Source: Deroplatys truncata
Lineage: Eukaryota; Arthropoda; Insecta; Mantodea; Mantidae
Direction of reading: 5' to 3'
NCBI GenBank assembly: GCA_030765065.1
Contig: CM060985.1
Coordinates: 176,268,096-176,332,095, forward strand
DNA: 64,000 nucleotides
The notes under the pieces were generated by a model. It did no database searches. It worked only from the letters and a program-made list of their open reading frames with translations, and was not told the origin of the DNA. A program made the translations under genes and the position numbers. Below are positions 22,584 through 33,532 of the stretch, piece after piece. Numbering within the stretch: the first letter of the stretch is position 1; every line of letters starts with the position of its first letter.

Positions 22584-23239
22584 TTCACTGATCATGTTTA
22601 GAACCTAGAGATAAATATGTATACGCTTTACCAAATATGAAATGCATATTATGGTAAAAAAATTAGGTCATATTTTGGTCTATAATTCTGTTGTACCATT
22701 CAAGCTTTAATTTGCACCCCCTTAAAATCTTCTCACACTACACATTCTACATTTCGCTAACCTCACGCTCATCAAGTTTTCTCCTTAGCTTTTAACACTT
22801 TCAAGGGCGTGTCCTGTGCTAGCGGATAAGATATGGGCTACCAATTACGATAAGAGGTCTATATGACAAACTGAATGCACTCACTCTACCTCCATTTTGA
22901 TTTAGCCAATACGATCGAGAGCGTAAACATATATTTCATTTCTACACAAATTTGTAACCTTTCTTGTGGTACTTGGTGTAAATATTTAGCAAAAGGAGTG
23001 CCGCACCCTTGCACCGTGGCCTAAAGCAACCAATAAAATGACCATAGCTTTGCGCGGCCACGTACAACGATAAATAATGTGATACAGACGGGAGCTGCAG
23101 TGAGATGTTCTTTTGCGCTCTTTGTATCTAGGTCCCTAACGGGACGCCCCCGAGAGGGAAGGATGAGGTGAGAGTAGAGAGGATGGTCCAAATAGGAGAC
23201 ACGATAGGCAGAGGGCAGTGTCCCTATCATTTACAGATG
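22584..23239. other. No recognisable feature
   Basis: Unassigned. The part from about 23000 is GC-richer (GGGACGCCCCCGAGAGGG near 23140) and could be a remnant of a further element. Confidence 0.4.
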
Positions 23240-24379
23240 CACTATGTGATCAAAAGTATCCGGACACCTGGCTGAAAATGACGTACACGTTCGTGGCGCT
23301 CTCCATTTGTAATGCTGGAAGTCAATATGGTGTTGGCCGACCCTTAGCCTTGATGACAGCGTTCACTCTCTCAGGCATAATTTCAATCAGGAGCTGGTAG
23401 GTTTCTTGGGGAATGGCAGCCCATTAATCACGAAGTGCGGAACTGAGGACAGGTATCGATGTAGGTCGGTGAGGCCTGGCACGAAGTCGGCGTTCCAAAA
23501 CATCCTAAAGGTGTTCTATAGGATTCAAGTCAGGACTCTGTGTAGGCCAGTCCATTACACGGATGTTATTGTCGTGTAACCACTCCGCCACAGCCCGTGC
23601 AGTATGAACAGGTGCTCGATCGTGTTGAAAGATGCAATCGCCATCCCCGAATTGCTCTTCAACAGTGGGAAACAAGAAAGTGATTAAAATAACAATGTAG
23701 GTCTGCGCTGTGATCGTGCCACGCAAAACAAGGTGTGCAAGTAGGAAAAATACCACCACAGCATAACACCACCACCTCCTAATTTCACCGTTTGCACTAC
23801 ACACGATGGCAGATGACGTTCACCGGGCATTCGCCATACCCACACCCTGCCAGGCGTCGTTTGGCATTTTCCTTCGTGATGTGTGGCTTATAAGCACCCG
23901 CTCAGCCATGGAATCCAAGGTTTCTCACCTCACGCCTGCCATAGTACTTGGAGTGGATGCTGATGTAGTTTGGTATTCTTGTGTGATGGTCTGGATAGAT
24001 GTCTGCCTATTACTCTTTACGACCCTCTTCAAATGTCGGCGGTCTATATCACTCAACAGACGAGGTCGGCCTGTACGCTTTTGTGCTGTACATGTCCCTT
24101 CACGTTTCCACCTCACTATCACATCAGAAACAGTGAGCCTAAGAATGTTTAGGAGTGTGGAAATCTCGCGTACAGACTTCTGACACAAGTGACACCCAAT
24201 CACCTGACCACGTTCGAAGTCCGTGAGTTCCACGGAGCGTAGCATTCTGCTGTTTCACGATGTCTAATGCCTACTGAGGTCGTGGATAATGAGTACCAGG
24301 CAGTAGGTGGCAGCACAATGCACCTAAGATGAAAAACGTATGTTTGTGTGGATGTCCGGATACTTTTGATCACATAGTG
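23240..24379 (-). mobile_element. Tc1-like DD34E element, copy 2
   Basis: A 1.14-kb element with ends CACTATGTGATCAAAAGTAT and the inverted ..TCCGGATACTTTTGATCACA-TAGTG, followed by TA (24380-24381). The left flank is TG rather than TA. Confidence 0.9.
23322..24245 (-). pseudogene. Tc1-like transposase pseudogene with internal deletion
   Basis: The best preserved DNA-binding half of this family: MLRSVELTDFERGQVIGCH, SVREISTLLNILRLTVSDVI, RTGRPRLLSDIDRRHLKRV. Compared with the other copies, about 120 bp is deleted between AAACGACGCC and CAGGGTGTGG (near 23850). This removes the segment with the first catalytic aspartate. The second and third sites (FQHDRAPVH and SPDLNPIEHL) are intact, followed by a stop. 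Confidence 0.85.
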
Positions 24380-24394
24380 TATAAACTCCACGGA

Positions 24395-24762
24395 TAGTGG
24401 ATTTTGCAGCCGGCTCCTCTCCTCCCCTGTGGGCTTAGCACATTCCTTGGCGGGCCCGGGTCCCGGTGGCAATTCTGGGGACAAAGGAATTCTCAGAGCA
24501 TCCTTTTCCCCTGCCATGCACACGCCGACACTTGCAACCTTGAAAACACACCAAGTGGATGAAGGATGAAGTGAAATGAGAATGAAGATGAAAAGAGGGA
24601 CAGAACATTTGGGGAATGTAACGATGCTTACCAGCATTTGCCTGGCGAATCGGAGAAACCCCGAAAATATCCATGGTGCAGGAAGGTCGGCCCCGGAAAT
24701 TAAACCCACGACCTGCTGAATGGGAGTACCACCATCCCGCTCGGTTATATTATAAAAAACTT
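24395..24762 (-). repeat. tRNA-derived SINE
   Basis: On the minus strand the head reads ACCGAGCGGGATGGTGGTAC, then the box B-like GTCGTGGGTTTAATTTCC, then the core GGGGTTTCTCCGATTCGCC-AGGCAAATGCTGG. The tail is GC-rich toward 24400. The head sequence recurs as a fragment at 38930. Confidence 0.62.
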
Positions 24763-25180
24763 CTTACACAAATTATAAAAATAATTGGTAATGGAGATGC
24801 GCAGTATTTAGACATATCTCCCGTTAAACACAACCGTCTGCAATAATTTTCACCAAGCTGTTTTCACACCCATTACGCGAAATGAGTGCAGATTTTTCTT
24901 GTGGTGGTAAGGAACACGCATACGAGTATTTTAATACAATGAGCCTTTGTTCGGAAGTGCATTATTATGTCTATAAACATAAATGACACAGTACAAGCAC
25001 TCGAGTTTGCAGTTCACTTGTTTGTATGCTAAGCTGGTTGTTTGCTTATTATCTGACGTATCTCTCATGCGCACGGCTCGCAGTAAACAATTAGAAGGAC
25101 CTCTTCATTTACTTCATTCTCAACAGGATAGCATTAGGTCACGGATCGTTTTACGTCACCACAACTCACTGTGCTGCTGT
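24763..25180. other. No recognisable feature
   Basis: Unassigned; an 85-codon open stretch from 24983 has no known motif. Confidence 0.4.
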
Positions 25181-25182
25181 CA

Positions 25183-25872
25183 CAAAATGTACATCGCGTT
25201 AAAATACAGAATTTATGTCATATATTTCTTTGTTGAGTGAACCATTTCCAAGATATTGCTTGCTATTCCCTTAAATTTTGCAATACTTATACTTTTTCTC
25301 AAATGGGAATTCATTATTCATTTTTTTGTCCTGGTAATGCATAGCGAACCACATAGCAACCAGCTCTTACAATATTTGACTCTCGCTTAAAGCCTAGTAA
25401 TTCCCCTTTCATCTACAAGAAAATTAGCAATAAGATTAACATCTCGATATCTAGATTAACATGAAGCATATGGAGAATAAGTGTTTGTAGGAATAGTTTG
25501 TACAAGAGTAGAGAATGTCATGTGAGTGTAACACATCAGATTGTTTTTGTTGAGTGAATCATTTCCGAATTATTCCTTGTTATTTGTTTGCATTTGCCAA
25601 TAGTTATACTTTTCCTCAAATGGGAATTCGTTATTCATTTTTTTAATTCCTGGACATACAAAGGGAATGGAAATCTCCACATAGCAACCAGCTCTTACAA
25701 GATTTGACTATTGCTTAAAGTCTACCATATTCCTCTTACCCTACAAGAAAAGTAGCAATAAGATAGAGTCTGCAAACGTTTATCTCGATTAAGATGAAGT
25801 AGATGGAGAATAAGCCTTAGTAAACACAAGTTTGTACAAGAGTAGAGAAAGTCATGTGAGTGTACACATCCT
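25183..25872 (-). repeat. Two consecutive A/B repeat units
   Basis: Two minus-strand units, each made of the inner part of B followed by A: 25183-25542 and 25543-25872. Both end with the A terminus (GAGTAGAGAATGTCATGTGA and GAGTAGAGAAAGTCATGTGA). Both start inside B rather than at its palindromic end. Confidence 0.75.
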
Positions 25873-26009
25873 AATCCATTTTTTACTTTCTCTACTAGAT
25901 AGTCAGTAGGTCAAGTATGGTATTCCACCAAAAAATACGATATCGTGATTTTAACGAAAATACATGTTTTGAGACATGCTGAATCCAAAAAGAGCATTTT
26001 TAGAAAAAA

Positions 26010-26277
26010 ATAAATTAAATTGTGTTATACTTATGGATGCTCTTTAAATGCTGTGGTCCTTAGCGTCCCAATCTATATTGGACGTGAAATACCGGTAGTT
26101 TTTCTCAGAGGCCTCAGGCATGAGGTTCTTTTACGTGCCGTAAATGTACGACACGGGACCACCGACTTTACTTCCCTTCCGAAGGAAACCATGCTAAGTA
26201 TCTTCACGCCGAAAAATCCATCGCCTTCCGTCGGGAACTAGAGGCCTGCATGGTAACCACTAAACCAAGGAGGACGA
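26010..26277 (-). mobile_element. tRNA-derived SINE with 15-bp target duplication
   Basis: Inserted in a B2 module. The duplication CATTTTTAGAAAAAA is seen at 25995-26009 and 26278-26292. On the minus strand the element starts TCGTCCTCCTTGGTTTAGTG GTTACCATGC, a good tRNA-like box A, and ends in A/T-rich sequence (ACACAATTTAATTTA). It contains ACGTGCCGTAAATGTACGAC on the plus strand. An exact long duplication and an A-rich tail show LINE-assisted retrotransposition. Confidence 0.85.
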
Positions 26278-26754
26278 CATTTTTAGAAAAAAGTTCACGT
26301 TTGTGTGCCTGTGACCAGCATAAATCAAAAACGAAAATTGGAATAAATATCAAACTTATTATTTAGCTTCAGTACATTTAAAGAATGCGGGCGATGATTT
26401 TCAATAATATCCCGCCATCCCAAACTAACGTTAACATACAACATTTTTCGAAGCTTTTGATTTTCTAAAAATGGCTTTAACGATTTTGATTAAAATACAA
26501 TATATTAAATATATTTAAATGAAAAATATAACGTATAACTTGAATTATCTGGGAATAGCCTGTAAAGCCCAGTTGAAGAAATTTTGTATAAACTTGTACA
26601 ACTACTAAACATTAAGCGATAGACGAAAACGTACTATACAAAACATGTAGATATCTTTAAAACACACAATTTACTTCAAATAAATTGTTTTGTGGCGTAA
26701 GTCATTTCAGAGATACCCATTACTAATGTTTCGAATTGTTCAATCCTTTCAGCA

Positions 26755-26929
26755 TTCAGTTGTTTCTCGCGATGTCATGGAAGCAGTATGGAATTTTAAG
26801 GCCAGCATATAGCGTCCAGTTGTTAAACATTTGACTATCGATTTTCAGTTGTTTCTCGCGATGTCATGGAAACAGTATGGAATTTTAAGGCCAGCATATA
26901 GCGTCCAGTTGTTAAACATTTGACTATCG
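26755..26929 (-). repeat. 86-bp tandem duplication of the A2 core
   Basis: Two copies offset by 89 bp. Both run from TTCAGTTGTTTCTCGCGATG to AACATTTGACTATCG and differ only at AAGCAG versus AAACAG. The low divergence implies a recent duplication or conversion. Confidence 0.9.
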
Positions 26930-27074
26930 CTGTTCTCTTTGTATCTATAACGAAATGTGTAATGTTGCTGTTTCTGTAAGGGTTTATTTGGATTAAAATG
27001 TGGTAGATAGAAAAATAAGCTTGAGTAAAAATAGTTTTTATACCCAGTAATAAATTATAGTGAATGTAAATCAG

Positions 27075-27849
27075 AAACTTATCTACTATTTTGGTGCTTG
27101 GTCCATACGCTAATGAAATATACATTTTTCCTAAGCTTCCTTCATGCGCTTCTATTTCCCTGACCCCTTTTTCCAATACAGGTATACTCATTTCTATAGC
27201 CTTTAAACCTTAATTATTCAATTGAATAATACAAGAAATTTTCAGACGGTTGTTTTTGTTGATTGTGATTACCTTCATATGAATTTTTAACTAAAGCAGA
27301 ATGAAGTTAACTCGGTTGGTATAGTAACCAGTGCCAAGAAGCATACAGCAGGCGATACAGAAGCTTATAAGTTTGTATGTAATATCGTGTTACACAGTTT
27401 CTATAGGGAAACGCCGTGATAAAAAACTGCCACCTTCTCAAAGTAATGGGCCCTACTTTACGGAGTAATTTGTAGCACAGAGTAGGAAGACTGAGGGTAG
27501 TCTTATTGAAAAAGAAGCTACTGCTAGCATCTCGAAGAGGAAGTTTCCGGCTTGGATATTCCATCATGATTATGAAGTCAAAGCAGGTCTTGGCAGCGGT
27601 GATGGATTGCTGCCTGCTACGTTTGAGGCCCTCCAAGTATATTACTTTATTATGAAGCTGCAGGAAATCCTTGCAGCCCGGTGCGTCAGTCAATCACAAT
27701 ATGCTGCTCTGGAAATGCTAACGAGGTTCTCACAGAGCCCCCAGCTGGCGCTGAGGTCACATATTGGTGAGAGAGCACACACGTATGTCATCCACTGAAG
27801 AAGAGCATCTCTCATCTCTTCGCCGACAATTCTGATAGACACACCTTTT
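27075..27849. other. No recognisable feature
   Basis: Unassigned. A 128-codon open stretch lies on the minus strand (27307-27693), but its composition and lack of motifs do not support a gene. Confidence 0.4.
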
Positions 27850-28600
27850 CCCAGATATTTTAGAACCTATGTAGATAGATAAGGTATCTTTATTGGTTTC
27901 AAATCACTGAACTTATTGCACAAGTATTTAGTGCATGGGTCATTGAACTACAAGCGTATTTAAGATACAAGTATGGTGACAAAATAAACAACAGAAAAAG
28001 AAAAGAAAACAAAAAGAAAATAGAGATAAATTATCTTTGACTAACTGAACAATTTGACATAGCTTCGCACACTTTTGCCAAAAAATTGCCTATGTTTTGC
28101 CAGTTCCTATGGTCAGCCAGTAGCTCCCAACATGCCAATCTCTTTCTTTCAGTTTAATCGTTCGCTGGTTCTCCCACTGTGCACATTCCGCCAAAATATG
28201 TAACCAGTCCTTATCCAAATCACAGAATGGGCAGATTCTCCTGCCAGAATCGTCAGTCATTTTCTGTGCCCAGTCTAAACCATGCCATTCCTGAGCTTTC
28301 CTTTCTTCCTAAGTTAAGTATATATGCCAATTCAATTTCATCTTGTTTGCTAGACTCAGAGAAGGTTTAATTTTACAATCCGATGCTTCTATTTCCTGTT
28401 GATTGATGTCTCTTAGTCTTCTTTTGACACCTTTCCATATGTTTTTGTGTTTTGTTTCAGCTCTTTGCCATACTGACCCCATTCCTGTCCTCCTCAAACC
28501 CCTTTCCAAATCAGCTGCCCAAAACTTAGGAGACAGATTTTCTCGCTCGTATTTGTAGCATTTGAACATATGTACAAATACATAACAATACTCCTAAGTG
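27850..28600 (-). pseudogene. LINE 3' fragment with zinc-knuckle C-terminus
   Basis: Minus-strand remains of a LINE ORF2 C-terminus. The frame at 28309-28569 (RLRDINQQEIEASDCKIKPS) ends LNWHIYLT-stop. Read through, it continues KAQEWHGLDWAQKMTDDSG and a zinc knuckle CPFCDLDKDWLHILAEC. The 3' end, toward 27850, is A-rich with GATA/TCTA units. The 5' part is missing, as is typical of 5'-truncated LINEs. Confidence 0.7.
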
Positions 28601-28912
28601 TAAAGGCAAAATTGTTCGGAGGAAAACTCTGAAGTGCAACATTCGCATGACCTTCTCTACCCTCTATCGTTTATTAGTGAGCACACAAATTATTCTTGCG
28701 AAAGATTTTTTTCTATCCATTGCATTTTAATCCAAATAAACCTTTACAAAAACAGTTACATTACACATTTCGTTATAGATACAAAGAGAACAGCGATAGT
28801 CAAATGTTTAACAACTGGGCACTATAAGCTTAAATTACCTTAAAATTCCATATTGTTTCCATGCAATCGCGAGAAGCAACTGATAATTCACAGGACTAAA
28901 AGAATGGCTATG

Positions 28913-30497
28913 AATGAATTTATTACCCACTTAGTAATATATACAATATTACTTTACAATCTCTTGATCAAGAAGTAAAACCCACAATACTAAATACCAG
29001 TGACTTTCTCGAGAGTTGCTGAGTAAACAAGTGGCCCGTCTAGTTTCAACCTTGCGGTTGTTCTACTATTGGGCTCGACTATCTTTATAAGGTGTATTCG
29101 AACTCTATTCGGTTTAAATTACGAAGGGCGTCCAATAAGTAAGTTTCCCTATTTTATAAAAACATTACACACACTTGATCATGTTGAATTAATTTTATTT
29201 ATATTGTACAATCCTTCTGTTACTTTTCTACATAGTCAACATGTTTTTCCAAGCATTTTTGGGGTTTTGACACAAGTTTTTCCACAGGTCGGGTCCTGTG
29301 CTCGAAGCAGCTGTTCACTATTTGACTTCATCATTGGTGTTAAAAATGCTGACCTTTGAGCTGGAGGAACATGTGAAAATCACTTGGGACAAGCTCCAGT
29401 GAATACGGAAGATGCGAGAAAACGTCCAAGTTGAATCTTGACCCAGGCGGAGCTCAGAAGATTCAACTGGGAAGTTTTCTCGCATCTTCCATATTTACCA
29501 GATCTTTTCCCGAGTGATTTACACATGTTCCCGTGGCTCAAATGTCATCATGGAGGTAAGCACTTTAACACCGTGACGAAGATTAATCAGAAGTGACCAG
29601 CTGGTTACGAGCACAGGATCCGACCTGGTACAACACTGGTTTGTAAAAAATTGTGTCACGTCCCCAAAAATGCTTGGAAAAACGTTTTGACTACGTAGAA
29701 AAGTAACAAGGATTGTGCAATATAAATAAAATTAATTCAACATGATCAATTACGTGTAATGTTTTTATAGAATAGAAAGACTTACTTATTGGACGACCCA
29801 TGTATATTTCTACACTCTCTGATTCTCCAGGATCTTTATTTTCTGGCTACATTTTCTATTAACCTTGTCTAGATAACCCACAAACTCTTAAGATTTCCTA
29901 TCTGGATTTCAAATACATCAACCTTTTCCCCTGTATCTCTATTAGTGGATTAGCCCATTTTTCGAAGCTATGTTTTCCTCTCATTATTTTGGTTTCTTCG
30001 CATTCCAGAATCGCAAGCCAATAATCATCTTGCCGTCCGTATAGTGAACATTCCCCTACTTTCAGACCCACCCTTATTCCTTTCAATTCGACTAGCGCTG
30101 TTCGGGCCCATGCAGCTCTCTGGTTACCTTTATCCAATAGTTCTCTCTACCCCACACTTTCTTTATCTCCCTGTATATCCTCAATGCCTTTTTATTGCTG
30201 GAACTACTATATATCTCTTGGATTTCGATGTCCTCAATTCGTTGTTTGACTTCCTTCCAAAAACCCCGTTCTCTAACCTCTGTCACACCACATCATGCCA
30301 AATGGTATTTTTGCATAGTCTCTTTGATTCTATTAATCCAGGCATTACTTCACATTGTTTTGTATTGGAAATTTAGGCAATGTCTCATTCAAGTTATTGA
30401 TCCTAAACCAGTGCATCTATGTTCTTGTCATTATTTTTCCTTTATTCCGAACTCTACCTAATTCAGTCTGTGCAACCCATTTGGTAGCCCCAAAATA
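28913..30497 (-). pseudogene. LINE 3' fragment, 5'-truncated, carrying a palindromic insert
   Basis: Inserted in an A/B repeat. The minus-strand coding remains (about 29880-30480) include RGFWKEVKQRIEDIEIQEI and KKALRIYREIKKVWGRENYW, then a degenerate knuckle CSLYGRQDDYWLAILEC in which a cysteine and the histidine appear replaced. The 3' end lies near 28913 and ends with TTCATTCAT units on the minus strand. A 685-bp palindromic element sits in the 3' untranslated part. Confidence 0.7.
29120..29804. mobile_element. Palindromic mariner-derived element
   Basis: Two arms of about 330 bp form an imperfect inverted repeat around a spacer near 29450, flanked by TA on both sides. Outer ends read TACGAAGGGCGTCCAATAAG and, inverted, TACATGGGTCGTCCAATAAG. 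Each arm contains, reading inward to outward, the end of a mariner transposase: PSDFHMF or PSDLHMF (the third catalytic aspartate), then KCLEKHVDYVEK-stop or a close variant, then the 3' untranslated end. It is thus two mariner 3' halves joined head to head. Confidence 0.85.
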
Positions 30498-31080
30498 AAA
30501 GGATGACTGGGTATTGAACAATTTAAACTATTAGTAACGGATATCTAGGTAATAGCTGATGTCACAAAAAGCTACTTGAAGTAAACTGTGTGTTTTAAAG
30601 GGATCTAAATATTTTGTGTAGTACATTTTCGTCTATCGTTTACCAGTTATACAACATCCTATAAAATTCCTTCCAAATGAAGAGGACTTCACAGGCTATT
30701 CCCAGAGAATTTAGTATATACATTTTATTTTTCATGCAAATATCTTTAATATATGGTGTTTTAATCAAAATCATTAGAGCCATTTATTAGAAAATAAAAT
30801 ATTTCGAAAAATGTTTCATATAAGGGATAGTGGAGAGGCAAGAAATTCTTCAAAATCCTCTTGTTGCATCCTTGGAAGATACTGCACTTAAACACCAAAT
30901 TTAGTTGTTACCCGACTTTTCGTTTTTGAGTTATGCTGTTCACAGTCACACAGGTAAGGACATTTTTCTAAAAATTCTTTACTTTTTGGATTCAAGGAGC
31001 CTCAAATATGTATTTCCGGTGAAATCAGGGTATCGAATGTATTACCTTCTCTACATATTTACATGATAGAGAATGTAGAA

Positions 31081-32160
31081 AGGGTCCAAAGTGAAGCATA
31101 GAGTCTTGGAAATGTCTCCAAAAAATTTTATGGTTAAATTATTAATCTAAATGTGTTTAAAATTTAAAAGCGAACCACCACGCCTACTTCTTATGCAATG
31201 TTTATCAGTCACTATGGATTTACTTATTATTTTCATAAATTTGTATCTTCAAACTTCTTTGTATTAGAAGTCTGTGGGCAGGTATACCAACGTTGTTTCA
31301 AGCGACAAGCATGGCTTGTTTGGTTGTTTTAAGAGGTAGAATTAGATTTCTGAAATCAATTATAGCAAGTGGCATGTGTTTGTTAGCTTTGGGACTAAGA
31401 TTCTGAAAGTTATATTTTTCTACTTTGAGGGAATACTTCCTCAAAAATTGTTGAGATAAAATAATGAAATTTACGACACTTTTTTATCGTTTAATAATGA
31501 AAAATTCCCTGCAGAACATTTTGTTACTGTAGATAAATTTATAGTACTTGCCTTGGAGATAGGGTGATAATTTTTAAAATTGAGTTACAAATTTTATTAT
31601 TTTCTTAAAACAAGTAATCAGTTTTAAAAGTATGTCGTCAGGAATTTACTACTTATAAATTACAGAAGCTGTGTCCAAAATATCAATTCTATATCTATAA
31701 AAGTTTTTGTAAATATGTTCATCTTTAGGATTGTCAGGTTAGCTTATAACGATTTATAACGCAGCACCATTGCAAGAAAAAATGCTAAAAAAAGGAATGA
31801 TGTAACTTGCAGAGCATTATGATAAACCCCCTAAAAATTAAAAGCTTTAGCATAACAAATTTATGATTTATGCTAAATTTAAGATTTGCTCTCATTTGGG
31901 ATTGCAAAACTATTGCTTTATTATCCTTCGTAAAACATTATTTAGACCCATTTTTGTTTCTAAAGACCTTTATAAACAAGGAGAGACAGGGAAACAAGAT
32001 ACTAATAAAAGTCAAAGATATAAGCCAAAGACAGTCCATTATTTATATCCATATTGATTTATACTGGAGTAGTAGAAACATTTAAAGTGTTTACAACTAT
32101 TTTAACTCATTTAAACATTAAAACACTTAAATATATCATGTGATGATGTCAAATATATTA
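31081..32160. other. No recognisable feature
   Basis: AT-rich unassigned sequence with only short open stretches. Confidence 0.45.
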
Positions 32161-32182
32161 CGTGCTATATTCACATGACTTT

Positions 32183-33202
32183 TGAGAAGGTGTTTTCTTT
32201 ACGCAGTTTATTTACGTGATTTATTAGCATACGCTTGGGAAGTCAACTTGAAGATGTATTATTGTTCTTTACGTTGTTGTTTAAGGAGTTTGCACCTCGC
32301 TTTGGTAAGCCAATTTGAAATAGATTGTTTGTTACGTAATATGCTGCTACGTATGAGAAGCCGATTTTTGAAGATGTATTTTTGTTGTTACGCTTCAAGT
32401 TTTAAAATATTATATTAACTTTGTTATTAAACTGCTTCTATAGATAGTATTTATGTTTATGTTTGCCTCGGCTGCGTCAGTATTGTTTTAGAGACACGTT
32501 TCTCTTAGGCAGGGCGTGGTGCGACAAGAATGTAGGCTTATACAGATTTTAAGTTTAAATTCACTTCTTTTTATTAATCATTGACAGAAATTAAACAATA
32601 CTACACTGATATTAAGAGCTGTGAGATTATTTTATTTAATACGCACACTTTGTTAACGCGTATATTTAATTTTCGTTACACACGAATACGTAATATTTCT
32701 TTAGAGAACACATCTTCCATCAGGTCACTACCAAGGTCTGCCAGCAACTGAACATATTTCAACCGTATAAATTTTTAACTTTTTGTATTTCACGTCTCTG
32801 ATTGACTAATCCTAGTCCAATAGAATGCCTGCATTTTATTAAAGCTTTTTCTGACTATTGATTGGTTATTTTTGAAACTGTCACAAAATTTACATTATCG
32901 CTGCCCTAATCATAACTAGTAACATTCAAGCTCTCAAAAGCATTTTTGCCTCAAGGTTCCTCATTGTTACCTCATTGTTAGCAACTTTTAACTTATTATT
33001 CTCACAGCCCTTGCATTATTAAATTACCTAATGCATTCACATAACATTATTAAACTTGTTTACAATAATATAAGCATGTGCAATGACTGTTACATACATT
33101 TTAAAAATTATTACATACATATTGCTTCAAGGCGGACTGTTATTGAATTTACATATTATATAACTTAATTAAAATTATTCAAGTGTTAAAAATACTGCCC
33201 CA
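32183..33202 (-). repeat. Solo LTR, family alpha, copy 3
   Basis: About 1,020 bp on the minus strand. The plus-strand left end is TGAGAAGGTG and the right end ..AATACTGCCCCA. A 4-bp duplication CTTT lies at 32179-32182 and 33203-33206. The flanks rejoin as TTCACATGACTTTCTCTATT, the start of an A module, so it landed in an A/B repeat. It is longer than copy 1: the outer 250 bp holds partial repeats of a unit containing AAGATGTATT and AGCCAATTTG / AGTCAACTTG. Confidence 0.82.
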
Positions 33203-33380
33203 CTTTCTCTATTTACTATTGTTTACTATTTAATCACCTACGTATTAGGTAAGAGAAAGTATTGCATTCCTCCAAAAAGTACGATATCGAGATTCCACGA
33301 AATACATGTTTTGAGGGCCATGAATCCAAAAAAAGTTCTGCGTGTGTGTGAAGAGCATAATTCAACAACGAATTCTGATG
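33203..33380 (-). repeat. A/B repeat fragment (B end)
   Basis: Palindromic B end and adjacent sequence (GCATTCCTCCAAAAAGTACG..ATACATGTTTTGAGG..GTGTGTGTGAAGAGCATAA) following the start of an A module. It abuts a plus-strand A2 unit. Confidence 0.65.
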
Positions 33381-33532
33381 TGTTACATTCACATGACTTT
33401 ATGCACTCCTATCGTTTATTAGTGCGTATAAAATTATTCTTACGAAAGTGTATTTTCCTATCTACTGAATTTTAATCGAGATAAACCTTTTAGGTAATAG
33501 CTACATTACACATTTAGTTATACAGAGTGAGC

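Larger units (their letters stand above)
25879..27074 (-). repeat. A/B repeat, B2 plus A2, with SINE insertion and an 86-bp duplication
   Basis: Minus-strand unit starting TTTTTTACTTTCTCTACTAG. A SINE splits it at 26010-26277. The A2 core is present twice in tandem (26755-26840 and 26844-26929), differing at one base. The outer A2 end lies near 27074. Confidence 0.78.
28630..31080 (+). repeat. A/B repeat, A2 plus B2, split by a LINE insertion
   Basis: The A2 part (28630-28912) and B2 part (30498-31080) are collinear with intact copies. At the break, related sequences TAAAAGAATGGCTA (left) and TAAAAGGATGACTG (right) suggest a target duplication of about 13 bp. B2 ends near TACATGATAGAGAATGTAG. 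Confidence 0.75.

Noticed and set aside
27307..27693. 128-codon minus-strand open frame
   Set aside because: No motif, no neighbours of similar kind, and composition like random AT-rich sequence.
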